Positions 6,789 to 16,617 of a stretch of DNA of 55,977 nucleotides are shown here, piece by piece. Positions within the stretch are counted from its first letter, which is position 1. Each line of letters begins with the position of its first letter. Made by a program: the position numbers and the translations under genes. The notes beneath the pieces are model-generated. The model saw nothing but the letters and a program-made list of their open reading frames with translations. It searched no databases and was not told the DNA's origin. The stretch comes from UBA6136 sp044237765 (GTDB taxonomy: Bacteria > Pseudomonadota > Gammaproteobacteria > Methylococcales > Methylococcaceae): the NCBI GenBank assembly GCA_044237765.1, contig JBIIEQ010000011.1:1-55977 (forward strand). Direction: 5' to 3'.

Positions 6789-8261
6789 TTATGGTGTGAA
6801 GATATCTTCAACAGGACGCTTGGCATCTTCGGGAGTCTGGAAGACTTCCCAGCCGCCGCCCAGAGCCTTGTAAATCCCGATCAACGCAGCCGCCGTGGCG
6901 GTCTGGCTTTGCGCGTATTCGCGTTGATCCATCAATAGCCGGCGTTCGGTATCCAGCAGGTTAAGAAAATCCTCCACGCCTTCCTCGAAACGGATATTGG
7001 CGACCTCATAGGCTCTGGTGCTGGCCTCGGCGGCCGTCTTGAGCAGAGCCTGTCGATCGCGTAACCGGTCATAAATGACCAGGGCATTTTCGGTCTCTTC
7101 CAGCGCATTCAACACGACCTGTTGATATTCGGCCAGCATGACATCGGCCTGGGCCTCGGCCGCCTTGATGCGGGCATAGACCTGACCCAGTTCAAATGCG
7201 GGCCAGGTGATGCGCGGGCCGAAATTGTAGGCGCCGGTTCCGGGTGCAGCCAGACCGGTGAGGGAGTTGGATTCCAGGTTGAAACTGCCGACGAAAGTCA
7301 CCCGTGGGAATAGGTCGGCAATGGCGACGCCGACGCGCGCCGTGGCACTCGCCAGGTTACGTTCGACGGCGCGGATATCTGGCCGGCGCCGCAGCAGATC
7401 CGCCGGTTTGCTGATATGAATGACGGGCGGGGCTTCGGGGATGGGTGCGGGAACGGTCAGTGTCTTCAGCAACGCCGAGGGGATTTGCCCGGTGAGCACC
7501 GATATCCGGTGAATGTCCTCATGGATCAGGCTGTCCATCGGCGGAATCAGCGCGAGTGTGGTGTCGTACTGGGCCTTGGCACGCTGTGTGTCGAAGTCGG
7601 TTCCGATGCCGGCTTCCTGACGGGCAATGGTCAGATCCCAGGTGGATTTCTGGTTGGCGGCATTGCGTTGCTCGACCGCCATCTGATTCTGATGCCCACG
7701 CAGTTCGAAGTAATTACGCGCGAGTTCGGCGATCACGCTGAGGGTCAGGTAGCGGCGGTCGGCTTCCGCTGACTCGATCTCGGCTTCCTTGGATTGCACG
7801 TTGCGGCGAATGCGGCCCCAGATGTCGATTTCCCACCAGGAATCAAAACCCAGGCTGTACAAGTTGAGATCGCGCGGGACAAAATCACGGCGGTTGAGGG
7901 CATCGAAACTGCGGCGAATCGCCGTGTAGTTCCCATGCGAATTGATGTGCGGGAGCAGATTCAGTCCGGCATCCAGAAACAGGGCGCGTGACTCGCGAAG
8001 ATTGGCTTCGGCGGCCTTGAGATCGTAATTGTTGCTGACTGCCAGCTTAATGAGTTGCGTCAGTTGCGGGTCCCGAAATTGCTGCCACCAGTTCTTGTCG
8101 GCCGGCTTGATGTCATATTCGGTCTGTTGCTGATTACCGAATGCCTTGCCTGGATTGGTCTTTGGCAGCTCATAGGTGGGACCTACCGGACAGCCGGTTA
8201 GGCAAACCAGCAGAGCCAGCCACCATCCCCGGGCAGCCCAGCGGATCAGCATCAGACTCAC
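6789..8261 (-). CDS. Outer-membrane efflux lipoprotein (NodT/OprM family)
   Basis: The 490-aa protein has a lipobox LVCLTGC (Cys about 24) and two outer-membrane-efflux repeats rich in heptad-like helices, with conserved pieces such as NNYDLKAAEANLRESRA and LRRRPDIRAVERNLASATARVG. It would trimerise as the outer-membrane exit duct of the tripartite pump encoded upstream. Its start codon overlaps the pump stop codon by ATGA, so translation is coupled. The length is normal for the family. Confidence 0.93.
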   Translation of the reverse strand: MSLMLIRWAARGWWLALLVCLTGCPVGPTYELPKTNPGKAFGNQQQTEYDIKPADKNWWQQFRDPQLTQLIKLAVSNNYDLKAAEANLRESRALFLDAGLNLLPHINSHGNYTAIRRSFDALNRRDFVPRDLNLYSLGFDSWWEIDIWGRIRRNVQSKEAEIESAEADRRYLTLSVIAELARNYFELRGHQNQMAVEQRNAANQKSTWDLTIARQEAGIGTDFDTQRAKAQYDTTLALIPPMDSLIHEDIHRISVLTGQIPSALLKTLTVPAPIPEAPPVIHISKPADLLRRRPDIRAVERNLASATARVGVAIADLFPRVTFVGSFNLESNSLTGLAAPGTGAYNFGPRITWPAFELGQVYARIKAAEAQADVMLAEYQQVVLNALEETENALVIYDRLRDRQALLKTAAEASTRAYEVANIRFEEGVEDFLNLLDTERRLLMDQREYAQSQTATAAALIGIYKALGGGWEVFQTPEDAKRPVEDIFTP

Positions 8262-11200
8262 GAGGCCAAATCCCTGGCCTTTGGCTTCCCGCGTTCGGCG
8301 AAATAACGCACCACGACATAGAAAACAGGGGTCAGCAACAGACCGAAGAAGGTGACCCCCAGCATGCCGCTGAACACGGCGGTACCGAGGATGCGGCGTA
8401 CTTCCGCCCCGGCGCCGGTGGAAATCACCAGCGGAAACACGCCCATGATGAAGGCCAGGGAGGTCATGACGATGGGGCGCAGTCGAAGGCGGGCGGCCTC
8501 GATGGCGGCCTCACGTCTACCCAATCCTTCCTCTTGTCGGCGCTTGGCAAATTCCACGATGAGGATGGCGTTTTTGCTGGCCAGTCCGACCAGCACGATA
8601 AAGCCGACTTGGGTGAAAATGTTGTTATCCATGCCGCGCAGCCAGATACCCGCCATGGAGCTCAACAGACACATGGGGACGATGAGGATGACCGCAAAGG
8701 GTAGGGACCAGCTTTCATATTGGGCGGCCAGTGCCAAAAATACGAAGACCACACTCAGCGGAAAAATGATGGCGGCGGTATTGCCGGCCAGAATCTGCTG
8801 AAGACTCAACTCGGTCCACTCAAATCCCATGGTCGGCGGCAATTCGGCCTTGAGTAGCGTTTCCATGGTCTCGATGGACTGGCCCGTGCTGATACCCGGC
8901 AGGGTGATGCCATTGATTTCCGCGGACGGGTAAATGTTGTAGTGAGAGATCTTGTCCGGCCCGGCGATGGCGTTGACCTTGAGCAGCGTCGCCATCGGCA
9001 CCATCTCGCCCGCCTCGTTGCGTGTCTTCAGCGCGGAAATGTCCTTGGGTGTGGCACGAAATTCGGATTCAGCCTGTGCCGATACCTGATAGCTTCGGCC
9101 AAACAGGTTGAGATCATTGACGTAAAGCGATCCCAGATAAATCTGCAGGGTCTGGAAGACATTGGCGAGCGGAACGCCGATAGATTTGGCCAGGCTGCGA
9201 TCGACATCCACGAACAGCTGCGGGACGCTCGCCCGAAAGGTGGTAAAAACTCGCGCCATTCCGGGCAGACTGCTGGCCTTGGCGATGAGGTCATTGGTCA
9301 CCCTCGCCAATTCCTGGGGGCCCTGATTGGTCCGATCCTGAATTTGCAGCTTGAAACCGCCGACGGTGCTCAACCCCCGGACGGGTGGCGGCGCGAAGAC
9401 GGCCACAAACGCGCCATCAATCACCGAGAGACGTTTCTGCAGGGTGTTGACCAGTGCCTCAGTCTGTAACTCGGGGTGATCGGCGCGTTCTTCGGGGTTG
9501 GTCAGGCGGGTGAAGAGGGTGCCGGCGTTCGATTGATTGCCCCCGCCCAACACGGAAAATCCGGCATACGCATTGACGTGCGCCACGCCCGGCGTGTCAC
9601 GAATGATCTGACTGGCCTCGTGAATGACCGCTTGCGTGCGGTCCAGAGAGGCAGCATCCGGCAACTGGGCATAGACGATCAGATAGCCCATGTCCTGTGC
9701 CGGGATGAAGCCGGTCGGAACCTTGTTAAAAGCCAGAAAATTGAGTCCATTCAACGCCACATAGAGCAGCATGACGACGGCGCCGATACGGATGAGACGA
9801 CTGACCAGCCAGCCATAGCTGGTGCTCAGGCCCTCGAACAGTTTATTGAACAAACGGAAGAAACCCCCGAAGACCCCATCAATCAATCGGGTGGGCCAGT
9901 CCGGATTGTGATGTTCCCGATCCAGTAACAGCGCGCATAGTGCGGGGCTCAGCGTCAGCGAGTTGAATGCGGAAATGACGGTAGAGACCGAAATGGTCAG
10001 CGCGAATTGCTTGTAAAACGCGCCGGACACGCCGGTGATGAAAGTGGTGGGAATGAACACCGCAACCAGTACCAGGGCGGTGGCGACGATGGGGCCGGTC
10101 ACTTCTTCCATGGCTCGCCGGGTTGCTTCGCGCGCCCGCATCCCCAGCGCCATATTGCGCTCGACGTTCTCGACCACAACGATGGCATCATCCACCACGA
10201 TGCCGATGGCCAGGACCAGCCCGAACAGGGACAGGGTATTCAGCGAAAGGCCCATCGCCGACATGACGGCAAAGGTGCCGATGAGCGAGACCGGCACGGC
10301 CAGCATCGGGATGATCGTCGCACGCCAGGTTTGCAGAAAAAGCATGACCACAATCACGACGAGCAGAATGGCCTCGAACAGGGTCGTGATGACTTTCTCG
10401 ATGGATTGCTGGACAAACACGACGGTGTCGTAGGACAGCAGATAGTCCAGCCCTTCCGGAAAACGCTGCTTGAGCTTTTCCATCTCGGCAATGACGGCTT
10501 TCTTGGTGTCGATGGCGTTAGAGCCCGGCATCTGGAACAGGGCCAGTCCCACGCTGTGCTCGCCATCGAGGAAGAGCTCGGAGTTGTAATCCTTGGAACC
10601 CAGCTCGATTCGGGCGACATCGCGCAAGCGGGTGATCTGCCCATCCTTGCCCGTTTTAATAATGATGTTCGCAAATTCGGATGGCTCACTCAGCCGACCC
10701 TGGGTCATGACGGTGTACTGAAAATCGCTGGCGCCTTTCAACGGCGGTCCGCCGATAACGCCGGCAGCCACCTGGATATTCTGTTCGCGAATGGCCTGCA
10801 CGACATCCGTGGCTGTCAGATTGCGCGAGGCCACCTTTTCGGGATCTAGCCAGACGCGCATGCTGTATTCACGACCGCCAAACAGGGTGATGTCGCCCAC
10901 GCCCGGAACTCGTGCCAGGGTGTCCTTGATCTGCAGCAACGCATAGTTGGTCATGTAGACATTGTCGTAGCGCTTGTCCGGCGAGGTCAGGTTGATGACC
11001 ATACTGAGATCGGGACTGCGCTTGCGGACGACGATGCCCTGTCGGCGGACTTCTTCAGGCAGCCTTGGCTCGGCGAGGGCGACGCGGTTCTGCACCAGGA
11101 CCTGGGACTTGTCGAGATTGGTGCCTTGCTTGAACGTCAGTGAGAGTTGCATCACCCCGTCATTCGAGGACTGGCTGGACATGTACAGCATGTCCTCGAC

Positions 11201-11422
11201 CCCGTTGATTTCCTGCTCCAGTGGAGTGGCGACGGTTTCGGAAAGGACCTTGGCGCTGGCACCCGGAAAGACCGCCCTGACCTGGACGCTCGGCGGGGCT
11301 ATTTCCGGATACTGGGCAATCGGCAGGCTGAGCAGCGCGATGCTGCCGACCAGCACGATAAAGATCGAGATCACCGACGCGAAGATTGGCCGGTCAATGA
11401 AGAAATGGGTAAAACGATTCAT
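8258..11422 (-). CDS. RND-family multidrug efflux pump, inner-membrane subunit (HAE1/MexF type)
   Basis: This 1054-aa protein has the classic start NRFTHFFIDRPIFASVIS, twelve predicted membrane helices in two six-helix halves and two large periplasmic loops. The proton-relay aspartates appear in GIVVDDAIVVVENVER of helix 4. Close wording to the MexF/AcrB group (PIAQYPEIAPPSVQVRA) points to a proton-driven exporter of hydrophobic or amphiphilic drugs. It is flanked by its adaptor upstream (27 bp gap) and its outer-membrane factor downstream (4-bp overlap), so the operon encodes a complete pump. The substrate is not predictable. Confidence 0.95.
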   Translation of the reverse strand: MNRFTHFFIDRPIFASVISIFIVLVGSIALLSLPIAQYPEIAPPSVQVRAVFPGASAKVLSETVATPLEQEINGVEDMLYMSSQSSNDGVMQLSLTFKQGTNLDKSQVLVQNRVALAEPRLPEEVRRQGIVVRKRSPDLSMVINLTSPDKRYDNVYMTNYALLQIKDTLARVPGVGDITLFGGREYSMRVWLDPEKVASRNLTATDVVQAIREQNIQVAAGVIGGPPLKGASDFQYTVMTQGRLSEPSEFANIIIKTGKDGQITRLRDVARIELGSKDYNSELFLDGEHSVGLALFQMPGSNAIDTKKAVIAEMEKLKQRFPEGLDYLLSYDTVVFVQQSIEKVITTLFEAILLVVIVVMLFLQTWRATIIPMLAVPVSLIGTFAVMSAMGLSLNTLSLFGLVLAIGIVVDDAIVVVENVERNMALGMRAREATRRAMEEVTGPIVATALVLVAVFIPTTFITGVSGAFYKQFALTISVSTVISAFNSLTLSPALCALLLDREHHNPDWPTRLIDGVFGGFFRLFNKLFEGLSTSYGWLVSRLIRIGAVVMLLYVALNGLNFLAFNKVPTGFIPAQDMGYLIVYAQLPDAASLDRTQAVIHEASQIIRDTPGVAHVNAYAGFSVLGGGNQSNAGTLFTRLTNPEERADHPELQTEALVNTLQKRLSVIDGAFVAVFAPPPVRGLSTVGGFKLQIQDRTNQGPQELARVTNDLIAKASSLPGMARVFTTFRASVPQLFVDVDRSLAKSIGVPLANVFQTLQIYLGSLYVNDLNLFGRSYQVSAQAESEFRATPKDISALKTRNEAGEMVPMATLLKVNAIAGPDKISHYNIYPSAEINGITLPGISTGQSIETMETLLKAELPPTMGFEWTELSLQQILAGNTAAIIFPLSVVFVFLALAAQYESWSLPFAVILIVPMCLLSSMAGIWLRGMDNNIFTQVGFIVLVGLASKNAILIVEFAKRRQEEGLGRREAAIEAARLRLRPIVMTSLAFIMGVFPLVISTGAGAEVRRILGTAVFSGMLGVTFFGLLLTPVFYVVVRYFAERGKPKARDLAS

Positions 11423-11449
11423 CCGGCGGTGCGGAGCGATTGCGATGTC

Positions 11450-12652
11450 TTATCCGTCATAGGGAACGGTTGTCGGCTCAGGCTTGACCTTGACGCCGGG
11501 TCGTAGTTTGGCGATGCCATCGACCACTACGTTATCGGATGGGGCAAGGCCCTGGCTGACCACCCGAAAGCTTCCGAACTGACTGCCCAAGGTGATCTTG
11601 CGGTAATCCACCCCGCCATCGGGCTGGACCACCCAGACATATTTCTGGTCCTGGTCCGTGGCCACGGCACGGCCCGGAATGAGCAGTGCAGGGTGTGGGC
11701 TCCCGCCATGGATGCGCACCCGGGCAAACAGCCCGGGGCTGAGCAGTTCTACCGGATTGGGGAATAGGCCGCGGACCTGCTGCGTGCCCGTAGTCGCATC
11801 CATGCGTGGATCGACATAGTCGATGTAGCCTTGGTGCGGATAGCCTGTCTCGTCGATCAACCCGAGCTGGACGACGATGCGGCCATTATTGCCCTTGCTG
11901 CGTTGGCCGGACGCTGTCAATCGGCGGTACTTGAGAACGGATCGTTCATCCGCATCGAGATAGACATACATGGGATCGGTCGAGACGATGCGCGTCAACA
12001 GCGTTTGATCGCCATTGACCAGGTTGCCGACGGTGATGAGTTCGCGACCAATTCTTCCGTTGATGGGTGAGCGCACTTCGGTGTAGTCCAGATTCAGCTT
12101 CGCCATCAACACGGCGGCTTCAGCAGAATGCAGCGTTTCCGTGGACTCGGCCAGACCCTTGCTGCGCTGGTCGTATTCCTCATCGGAAATAGCCTTGGAG
12201 AGGCGCAGCCTTTCCGCCCGCTTCAGGTCATTCTCGGCAAGTTCAAGCTTGGTGCGGGTGCGTTGAAGCTCTGCTTCGGCGCGTTTCAGATCGATTTCGT
12301 AATTGCGACGGTCTATCACAAATAATAGGTCGCCCTTCTTGACCTTTTCTCCGTCCTTGAACAAGACCTGTTCAAGATACCCGCTGACGCGAGCACGAAT
12401 ATCCACGCTTTCCATTGCCTCGATCCGTCCGGTGTATTCGTCCCATTCCAGGACTTCCCGGCGAATCGGCAGGACGGTTTTGACCGGAATGGCGGGCATT
12501 TGTACCGGCTTATTGGACTGATTGCCTTGTTTCGATGCAGGCATCTGGGTGTTCTGGTCGCAGCCGGTCAGGCTGATGGCCAACCAGAGTCCCATGCTGA
12601 AGCGGATGAGCTGGCTGCAGGGCTTGCGTGGCGATGATTGAAGCTCGGTCAT
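11450..12652 (-). CDS. RND efflux periplasmic adaptor (membrane fusion lipoprotein)
   Basis: The start at 12652 (MTELQSSPRK, 400 aa) is preferred to an upstream in-frame ATG at 12877, because the extension would run through the divergent tetR gene and lacks adaptor character. The lipobox is LAISLTGC (Cys about 30). The lipoyl/hairpin motifs follow in order: RVSGYLEQVLFKDGEKVKKGDLL, a coiled-coil hairpin rich in Glu/Arg/Leu, then YTEVRSPINGRIGR, and a C-terminal membrane-proximal domain. It would bridge the pump and the outer-membrane factor. It is the first gene of the operon; the divergent TetR gene is the likely local repressor. Confidence 0.93.
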   Translation of the reverse strand: MTELQSSPRKPCSQLIRFSMGLWLAISLTGCDQNTQMPASKQGNQSNKPVQMPAIPVKTVLPIRREVLEWDEYTGRIEAMESVDIRARVSGYLEQVLFKDGEKVKKGDLLFVIDRRNYEIDLKRAEAELQRTRTKLELAENDLKRAERLRLSKAISDEEYDQRSKGLAESTETLHSAEAAVLMAKLNLDYTEVRSPINGRIGRELITVGNLVNGDQTLLTRIVSTDPMYVYLDADERSVLKYRRLTASGQRSKGNNGRIVVQLGLIDETGYPHQGYIDYVDPRMDATTGTQQVRGLFPNPVELLSPGLFARVRIHGGSPHPALLIPGRAVATDQDQKYVWVVQPDGGVDYRKITLGSQFGSFRVVSQGLAPSDNVVVDGIAKLRPGVKVKPEPTTVPYDG

Positions 12653-12686
12653 GGAGCTGTCTATCGGGATGTGTCTGGAGAATGTC

Positions 12687-12716
12687 TTGAAACGGTAAGC
12701 ACCCTTTTCATTATAT
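12687..12716 (+). promoter_or_regulatory. Candidate promoter of the tetR gene
   Basis: TTGAAA (12687-12692) and TTATAT (12711-12716) are separated by 18 bp, and the start codon is 42 nt further on. The position in the 106-bp divergent gap suggests that TetR acts here, but I see no clear operator palindrome. Confidence 0.35.
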
Positions 12717-12758
12717 GCTTGCGCGGGTTTTAGAAAGCTTGCCAGGTAAAAATAATCC

Positions 12759-13418
12759 ATGAGCCGTCCCGGTCGACCCCGCAAAGACGAACAGGACATT
12801 CGGCGTGAACAACTGCTGGAACAGGCGGTGCGCCTTTTCGGTGAATATGGATACGGTGGGCTGAGTCTCGAAACCATTGCCCGCGAAGCCCAGGTCTCGC
12901 TCCGGACGATCTATAGCCAGTTTGGTGGCAAGGCGGGATTGTTCAGTGCTGCAATCAGACGATACAGCGATTTTTTCGTGGCGGCATTGCCGGTTGACCG
13001 GGTCAACACGGCCACCCTGGGTGCGATTCTGGTGGAGTTTGCCCGAGAGTATCTGTATCGCCTCACTCGGCCCGAGTTGATAAGACTGCGCAGCCAGTTC
13101 ATGGCGGAAGCCCATCGATTTCCGGAATTGGCGCAGGAGTTCTATAGCCAGGGGCCCGAGCGAACATTGAAGCACCTGGCCCGGTTTTTCCAGATACAGC
13201 AGAAACAGGGTGTCATCGCGGACAACCATCCCGATTTTCTCGCTGGGCAGTTTGTGAACGCGCTCCGCGGCGAGCGATTTCAGAGGCTTCAGCTCGGACT
13301 CGACAGCTCACCCACCAGGCAGGAGGTGGATCGCTGGGCCATCGACGTGGTCAGGCTTTTTCTGCATGGATGCCTCACGCCGGGGGCCAAACCCAAGGCT
13401 CAGAGTGCCAGCGAGTAG
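12759..13418 (+). CDS. TetR/AcrR-family transcriptional repressor
   Basis: The 219-aa protein has the TetR HTH at residues 17-63 (LLEQAVRLFGEYGYGGLSLETIA then LRTIYSQFGGKAGLF), and a C-terminal ligand-binding half resembling the C-terminal domain of efflux-pump regulators. It is transcribed divergently from the RND adaptor gene 106 bp away, the common layout for a local repressor released by pump substrates. Its 3' end overlaps the 3' end of the convergent ygfZ gene by 19 bp. Confidence 0.92.
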   Translation: MSRPGRPRKDEQDIRREQLLEQAVRLFGEYGYGGLSLETIAREAQVSLRTIYSQFGGKAGLFSAAIRRYSDFFVAALPVDRVNTATLGAILVEFAREYLYRLTRPELIRLRSQFMAEAHRFPELAQEFYSQGPERTLKHLARFFQIQQKQGVIADNHPDFLAGQFVNALRGERFQRLQLGLDSSPTRQEVDRWAIDVVRLFLHGCLTPGAKPKAQSASE

Positions 13419-14395
13419 GGGAGTGATAGCTTTTGCAGCAGGGGACCTTGCTGCGGGTCAGCGGCCCGTAACTTGGGGCTGTCCGCCAGTTCCAGGCTGA
13501 GTACGGCGAGACACTCGATATCCCCCTCTTTATTTCGACACGCATTGACGATCTGTCCTGCCGTTTTGCTTTCACCATCAAGCTCGGCGTAAACCACCGC
13601 CCCGGCTTCCACTGGACTGTCACTTTTGCAGGAGAGCCGGAACATCCGGCGTTTGAGTTGCCCAAGAAAGTGGGTGCGGGTCACGATCTCCTGCCCGGTG
13701 TAGCAGCCTTTCTTGAAGCCGATACCATCCAGGCAATCCAGATTGAGCATCTGCGGAAGAAACTCTTCACTCGTGGCTGCCGTCACCCAGGGAAATCCCG
13801 CTTCGATTTCGCACCATTTCCAGACCTCCGGTTTGAGCAATGGGAGCTGGCCGAATCGTTCCTCTGACCAAGAGCGGATGGTGTCAATCAGAAGAAGGTA
13901 ACGAGCTGGATCCTCGCTGACTTTGAGGATCCCGTACCCTCTGTCATTGGACCACGACAGTCCCTGGCTACGGCGGAGTGCATGGTCCGTAATGTCCAGT
14001 GCCGTTTCGGCACCAGAACCCATGACACCGATCAGGATGTATTTTTCTGAGAGGTTTTCGAGAATGACGCGCGAGCGCAGCACGTAAAGCTGAAGACGCT
14101 TGTGAATGACGGGGACCAGTTCGTTCGCCAGTAGCAAATAGAAAGCATCTCCCGACTTCGCAATGCGAAAACTGGCGATGACGCGGCCTTTGGGTGTGCA
14201 AAACGCTCCAGAGCCGAGTCTGCCATCCCCAAGGGCATTGATGTCGCAAGTCGCCTGGCCTTGTAGGAAGCCCGCCGCATCTTCACCCGACACACGCAGC
14301 AATCCCCATTCGCTCAGTCGACAAGCCGAAGGGGTATCCACAAAATGTGGCAGATCGGTTGACGGTTCAGGTATCGGCGGGTTCGTCGGAGTCAT
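13400..14395 (-). CDS. ygfZ: Folate-binding tRNA-modifying / Fe-S maintenance protein YgfZ
   Basis: The 331-aa protein contains the YgfZ signature KGCYTGQEIVTRTHFLG (about residues 228-244), including the cysteine essential for its role in Fe-S cluster repair with tetrahydrofolate. The N-terminal part resembles the glycine-cleavage T-protein fold (LLRVSGEDAAGFLQGQATCD). It acts in the cytoplasm on MiaB-type and other Fe-S enzymes. It is downstream of htpX but separated from it by an intrinsic terminator. Confidence 0.92.
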   Translation of the reverse strand: MTPTNPPIPEPSTDLPHFVDTPSACRLSEWGLLRVSGEDAAGFLQGQATCDINALGDGRLGSGAFCTPKGRVIASFRIAKSGDAFYLLLANELVPVIHKRLQLYVLRSRVILENLSEKYILIGVMGSGAETALDITDHALRRSQGLSWSNDRGYGILKVSEDPARYLLLIDTIRSWSEERFGQLPLLKPEVWKWCEIEAGFPWVTAATSEEFLPQMLNLDCLDGIGFKKGCYTGQEIVTRTHFLGQLKRRMFRLSCKSDSPVEAGAVVYAELDGESKTAGQIVNACRNKEGDIECLAVLSLELADSPKLRAADPQQGPLLQKLSLPYSLAL

Positions 14396-14413
14396 GGTGG
14401 GGTATCGGGGAGT

Positions 14414-14446
14414 AAAGAAAACCCGCGAGAGGCATGCGCTCGCGGG
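14414..14446 (-). terminator. Rho-independent terminator after htpX
   Basis: On the minus strand CCCGCGAG, a 9-nt loop and CTCGCGGG form a perfect 8-bp stem followed by TTTTCTTT. It lies between the htpX stop and the ygfZ start. Confidence 0.88.
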
Positions 14447-14463
14447 CTGTCATGAATCATCAA

Positions 14464-15357
14464 TCAGCGCTGATTCTGGAGTGCAGCGATCCGCTCCTCC
14501 AGGGGCGGATGGCTGAGGAACAGCTTGCTGAAACCGGATCCCATGCCCCCGCTGATGCCAAAGGCGGCCATTTCCCCGGGCAGATCATGGGGTTCATGCG
14601 CCCGCTGCAGAGCGCGGAGGGCTTCAACCATCTTGGTACGACCCGCCAATTGAGCGCCACCGGCATCGGCACGGAATTCACGGCGTCTCGAGAACCACAT
14701 CACAATCATGGTGGCGATTACCGACAGCAGTAGTTGAGCGACCATCTGGGTGATGTAGTAGCCCGGTCCATAACCGGCTCGATCATCGTCGTCCGAGCGT
14801 AGCAGCACGCGATCCACCACATAACCGGCAATGGAGGCGAAGAAATAGACGAAGGTATTCACGACGCCTTGCAGCAACCCCATGGTGACCATGTCGCCAT
14901 TGGCCACGTGGCTCATTTCGTGGCCCAGCACGGCCTCAATCTCATCCGGATTCATGCGCTGCAACAAGCCCGTGCTCACAGCAACCAATGAGTTGTTCTT
15001 GCTCATCCCGGTCGCAAAGGCATTGGGTTCGGGCGTATTGAAAATACCCACCTCCGGCATGCCAATGCCCAACCGCTGTGATTGACGACGAATAGTGTCT
15101 ACCAGCCAAGCCTCGGTTTGATTGGCCGGCTGGTCGATGACATGGACGCCCATGGATTTTTTAGCCATCCATTTGGACATTGCCAGCGAAACGAACGAGC
15201 CGGACATGCCTATTACGGCGGAGGACAGCAGAAGACTATCGAGGCTCAGCGGCACGCCGCGCTGATGCATGTAATCGCCAAGACCCAGCACATGAAAGAG
15301 GATGCTGATCAGCAGCAATACCGCAGCGTTGGTCAGCAGGAAGAGCAAAATGCGCAT
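14464..15357 (-). CDS. htpX: Membrane zinc protease HtpX
   Basis: The 297-aa protein has two N-terminal membrane helices (FLLTNAAVLLLISILFHVLG and a second near residue 45) and the zinc motif HEMSHVANGD near residue 140. Two more helices follow the motif, and the third zinc ligand lies in REFRADAGGAQLAG. This is the standard HtpX architecture; the enzyme degrades misfolded inner-membrane proteins. Length matches E. coli HtpX (293 aa). A strong terminator follows. Confidence 0.95.
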   Translation of the reverse strand: MRILLFLLTNAAVLLLISILFHVLGLGDYMHQRGVPLSLDSLLLSSAVIGMSGSFVSLAMSKWMAKKSMGVHVIDQPANQTEAWLVDTIRRQSQRLGIGMPEVGIFNTPEPNAFATGMSKNNSLVAVSTGLLQRMNPDEIEAVLGHEMSHVANGDMVTMGLLQGVVNTFVYFFASIAGYVVDRVLLRSDDDDRAGYGPGYYITQMVAQLLLSVIATMIVMWFSRRREFRADAGGAQLAGRTKMVEALRALQRAHEPHDLPGEMAAFGISGGMGSGFSKLFLSHPPLEERIAALQNQR

Positions 15358-15477
15358 GGTTCAATCCCCAGTAAAAAAGTCAGAGGTGCCATAATTGGAT
15401 CAGGCTAACGAAAAATCAAGTCGCGCGGCTGCGGGTTAGCCGTATTTCCTGAATTCCTGGCTCCAAGGAGATCTGTG

Positions 15478-16614
15478 ATGAAGCTTGTCAAGCCGGTTCT
15501 GTATCCCCTCGGGATGATCTGTCTCGCCCTGTTGGCCGCCAGCATGGAGAGTGGGGCCAATCAGTCGATCGATCCAGGCATGATCCGCCTTCCTCCGGGA
15601 TTCACACTCACGCTGTATTCCGATCAGGTTCCTGGTGCTCGCTCCATGACGGTTGGGGATGATGGCACCGTTTATGTCGGGACCTTGGGGCAGGGCAAGG
15701 TCTATGCTCTCCGTGATGCTGACCGGGATGGCAAGGCCGAGCAGGTCAGTACCGTGGCAAGAGGGCTGAATGCGCCCAATGGCGTTGCCTGGCTGAATGG
15801 CGATCTCTACATCGGTGAGGTTTCTCGCATCAGCAAGATTGCCGACATCCGATCGCATCTTGACGGCTCTGCCGCATTACAAACGATTTACGACCAATAT
15901 CCTGGCGACAAGCATCATGGCTGGAAATACCTGCGCGTGGGGCCGGATGGAAAGCTCTATACAGCCGTCGGCGCGCCCTGCAATGTGTGCAAGCCGAAGA
16001 AGGACCCCTATGCCACGCTGACCCGGCTGGACGCGGACGGACAGCACTTCGAGGTTTATGCCAGGGGCTTGCGCAATAGCGTGGGCTTCGACTGGCATCC
16101 CGATAACCGCGAACTATGGCTGACTGACAACGGGCGCGATCATCTGGGCGATGATGTGCCGCCGGATGAACTCAACCATGCACCCAATCCGGGGTTGAAT
16201 TTTGGCTTCCCTCACTGCTTTGGCAGGGACATTGCCGATCCCGAGTTTGGGCAGGAGGCGCCATGTGCCCGCTTCACGCCGCCGGACTGGGAGTTTCCCG
16301 CCCATGTCGCCGCGCTGGGCATCCGTTTCTATACAGGAACCCAGTTCCCCGCCGATTATCGCAACCAGTTGTTCGTTGCCCAGCATGGCTCGTGGAACCG
16401 CACGAAACCGCAGGGATATCGGGTAGCCCTGGTGCGCTTCAACAACGGCAAGCCGGTGTCCGAGGAGGCGTTTGCAGAGGGCTGGCTCAAGGCCGACGGT
16501 CAGGTGCTCGGCCGACCCGTCGATGTCCTGACCATGCCCGATGGGGCCTTGCTGGTTTCGGATGACCAGGCGGGCGCCATTTACCGGATCAGCTATTCAT
16601 CAACAAGTCATTGA
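15478..16614 (+). CDS. Sorbosone dehydrogenase-like (PQQ-type beta-propeller) secreted protein
   Basis: The ATG at 15478 lies 7 nt after AAGGAG; a GTG at 15475 is an alternative. The 378-aa product has a Sec signal peptide (ICLALLAASMESGANQ) followed by a six-bladed propeller of the glucose/sorbosone dehydrogenase family. Recognisable pieces are LPPGFTLTLYS, GLNAPNGVAWLNGDLYIGE, GLRNSVGFDWHP and the C-terminal DDQAGAIYRISY. Family members oxidise sugars with PQQ in the periplasm, but many homologues have unknown substrates. It is followed after 3 bp by a methyltransferase gene, suggesting one operon with radA. Confidence 0.8.
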   Translation: MKLVKPVLYPLGMICLALLAASMESGANQSIDPGMIRLPPGFTLTLYSDQVPGARSMTVGDDGTVYVGTLGQGKVYALRDADRDGKAEQVSTVARGLNAPNGVAWLNGDLYIGEVSRISKIADIRSHLDGSAALQTIYDQYPGDKHHGWKYLRVGPDGKLYTAVGAPCNVCKPKKDPYATLTRLDADGQHFEVYARGLRNSVGFDWHPDNRELWLTDNGRDHLGDDVPPDELNHAPNPGLNFGFPHCFGRDIADPEFGQEAPCARFTPPDWEFPAHVAALGIRFYTGTQFPADYRNQLFVAQHGSWNRTKPQGYRVALVRFNNGKPVSEEAFAEGWLKADGQVLGRPVDVLTMPDGALLVSDDQAGAIYRISYSSTSH

Positions 16615-16617
16615 TTC

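Noticed and set aside
10007..10849. Long plus-strand frame (280 codons) antisense to the RND pump
   Set aside because: Low-complexity His/Gln/Gly/Asp-rich translation typical of a shadow of a GC-rich gene.
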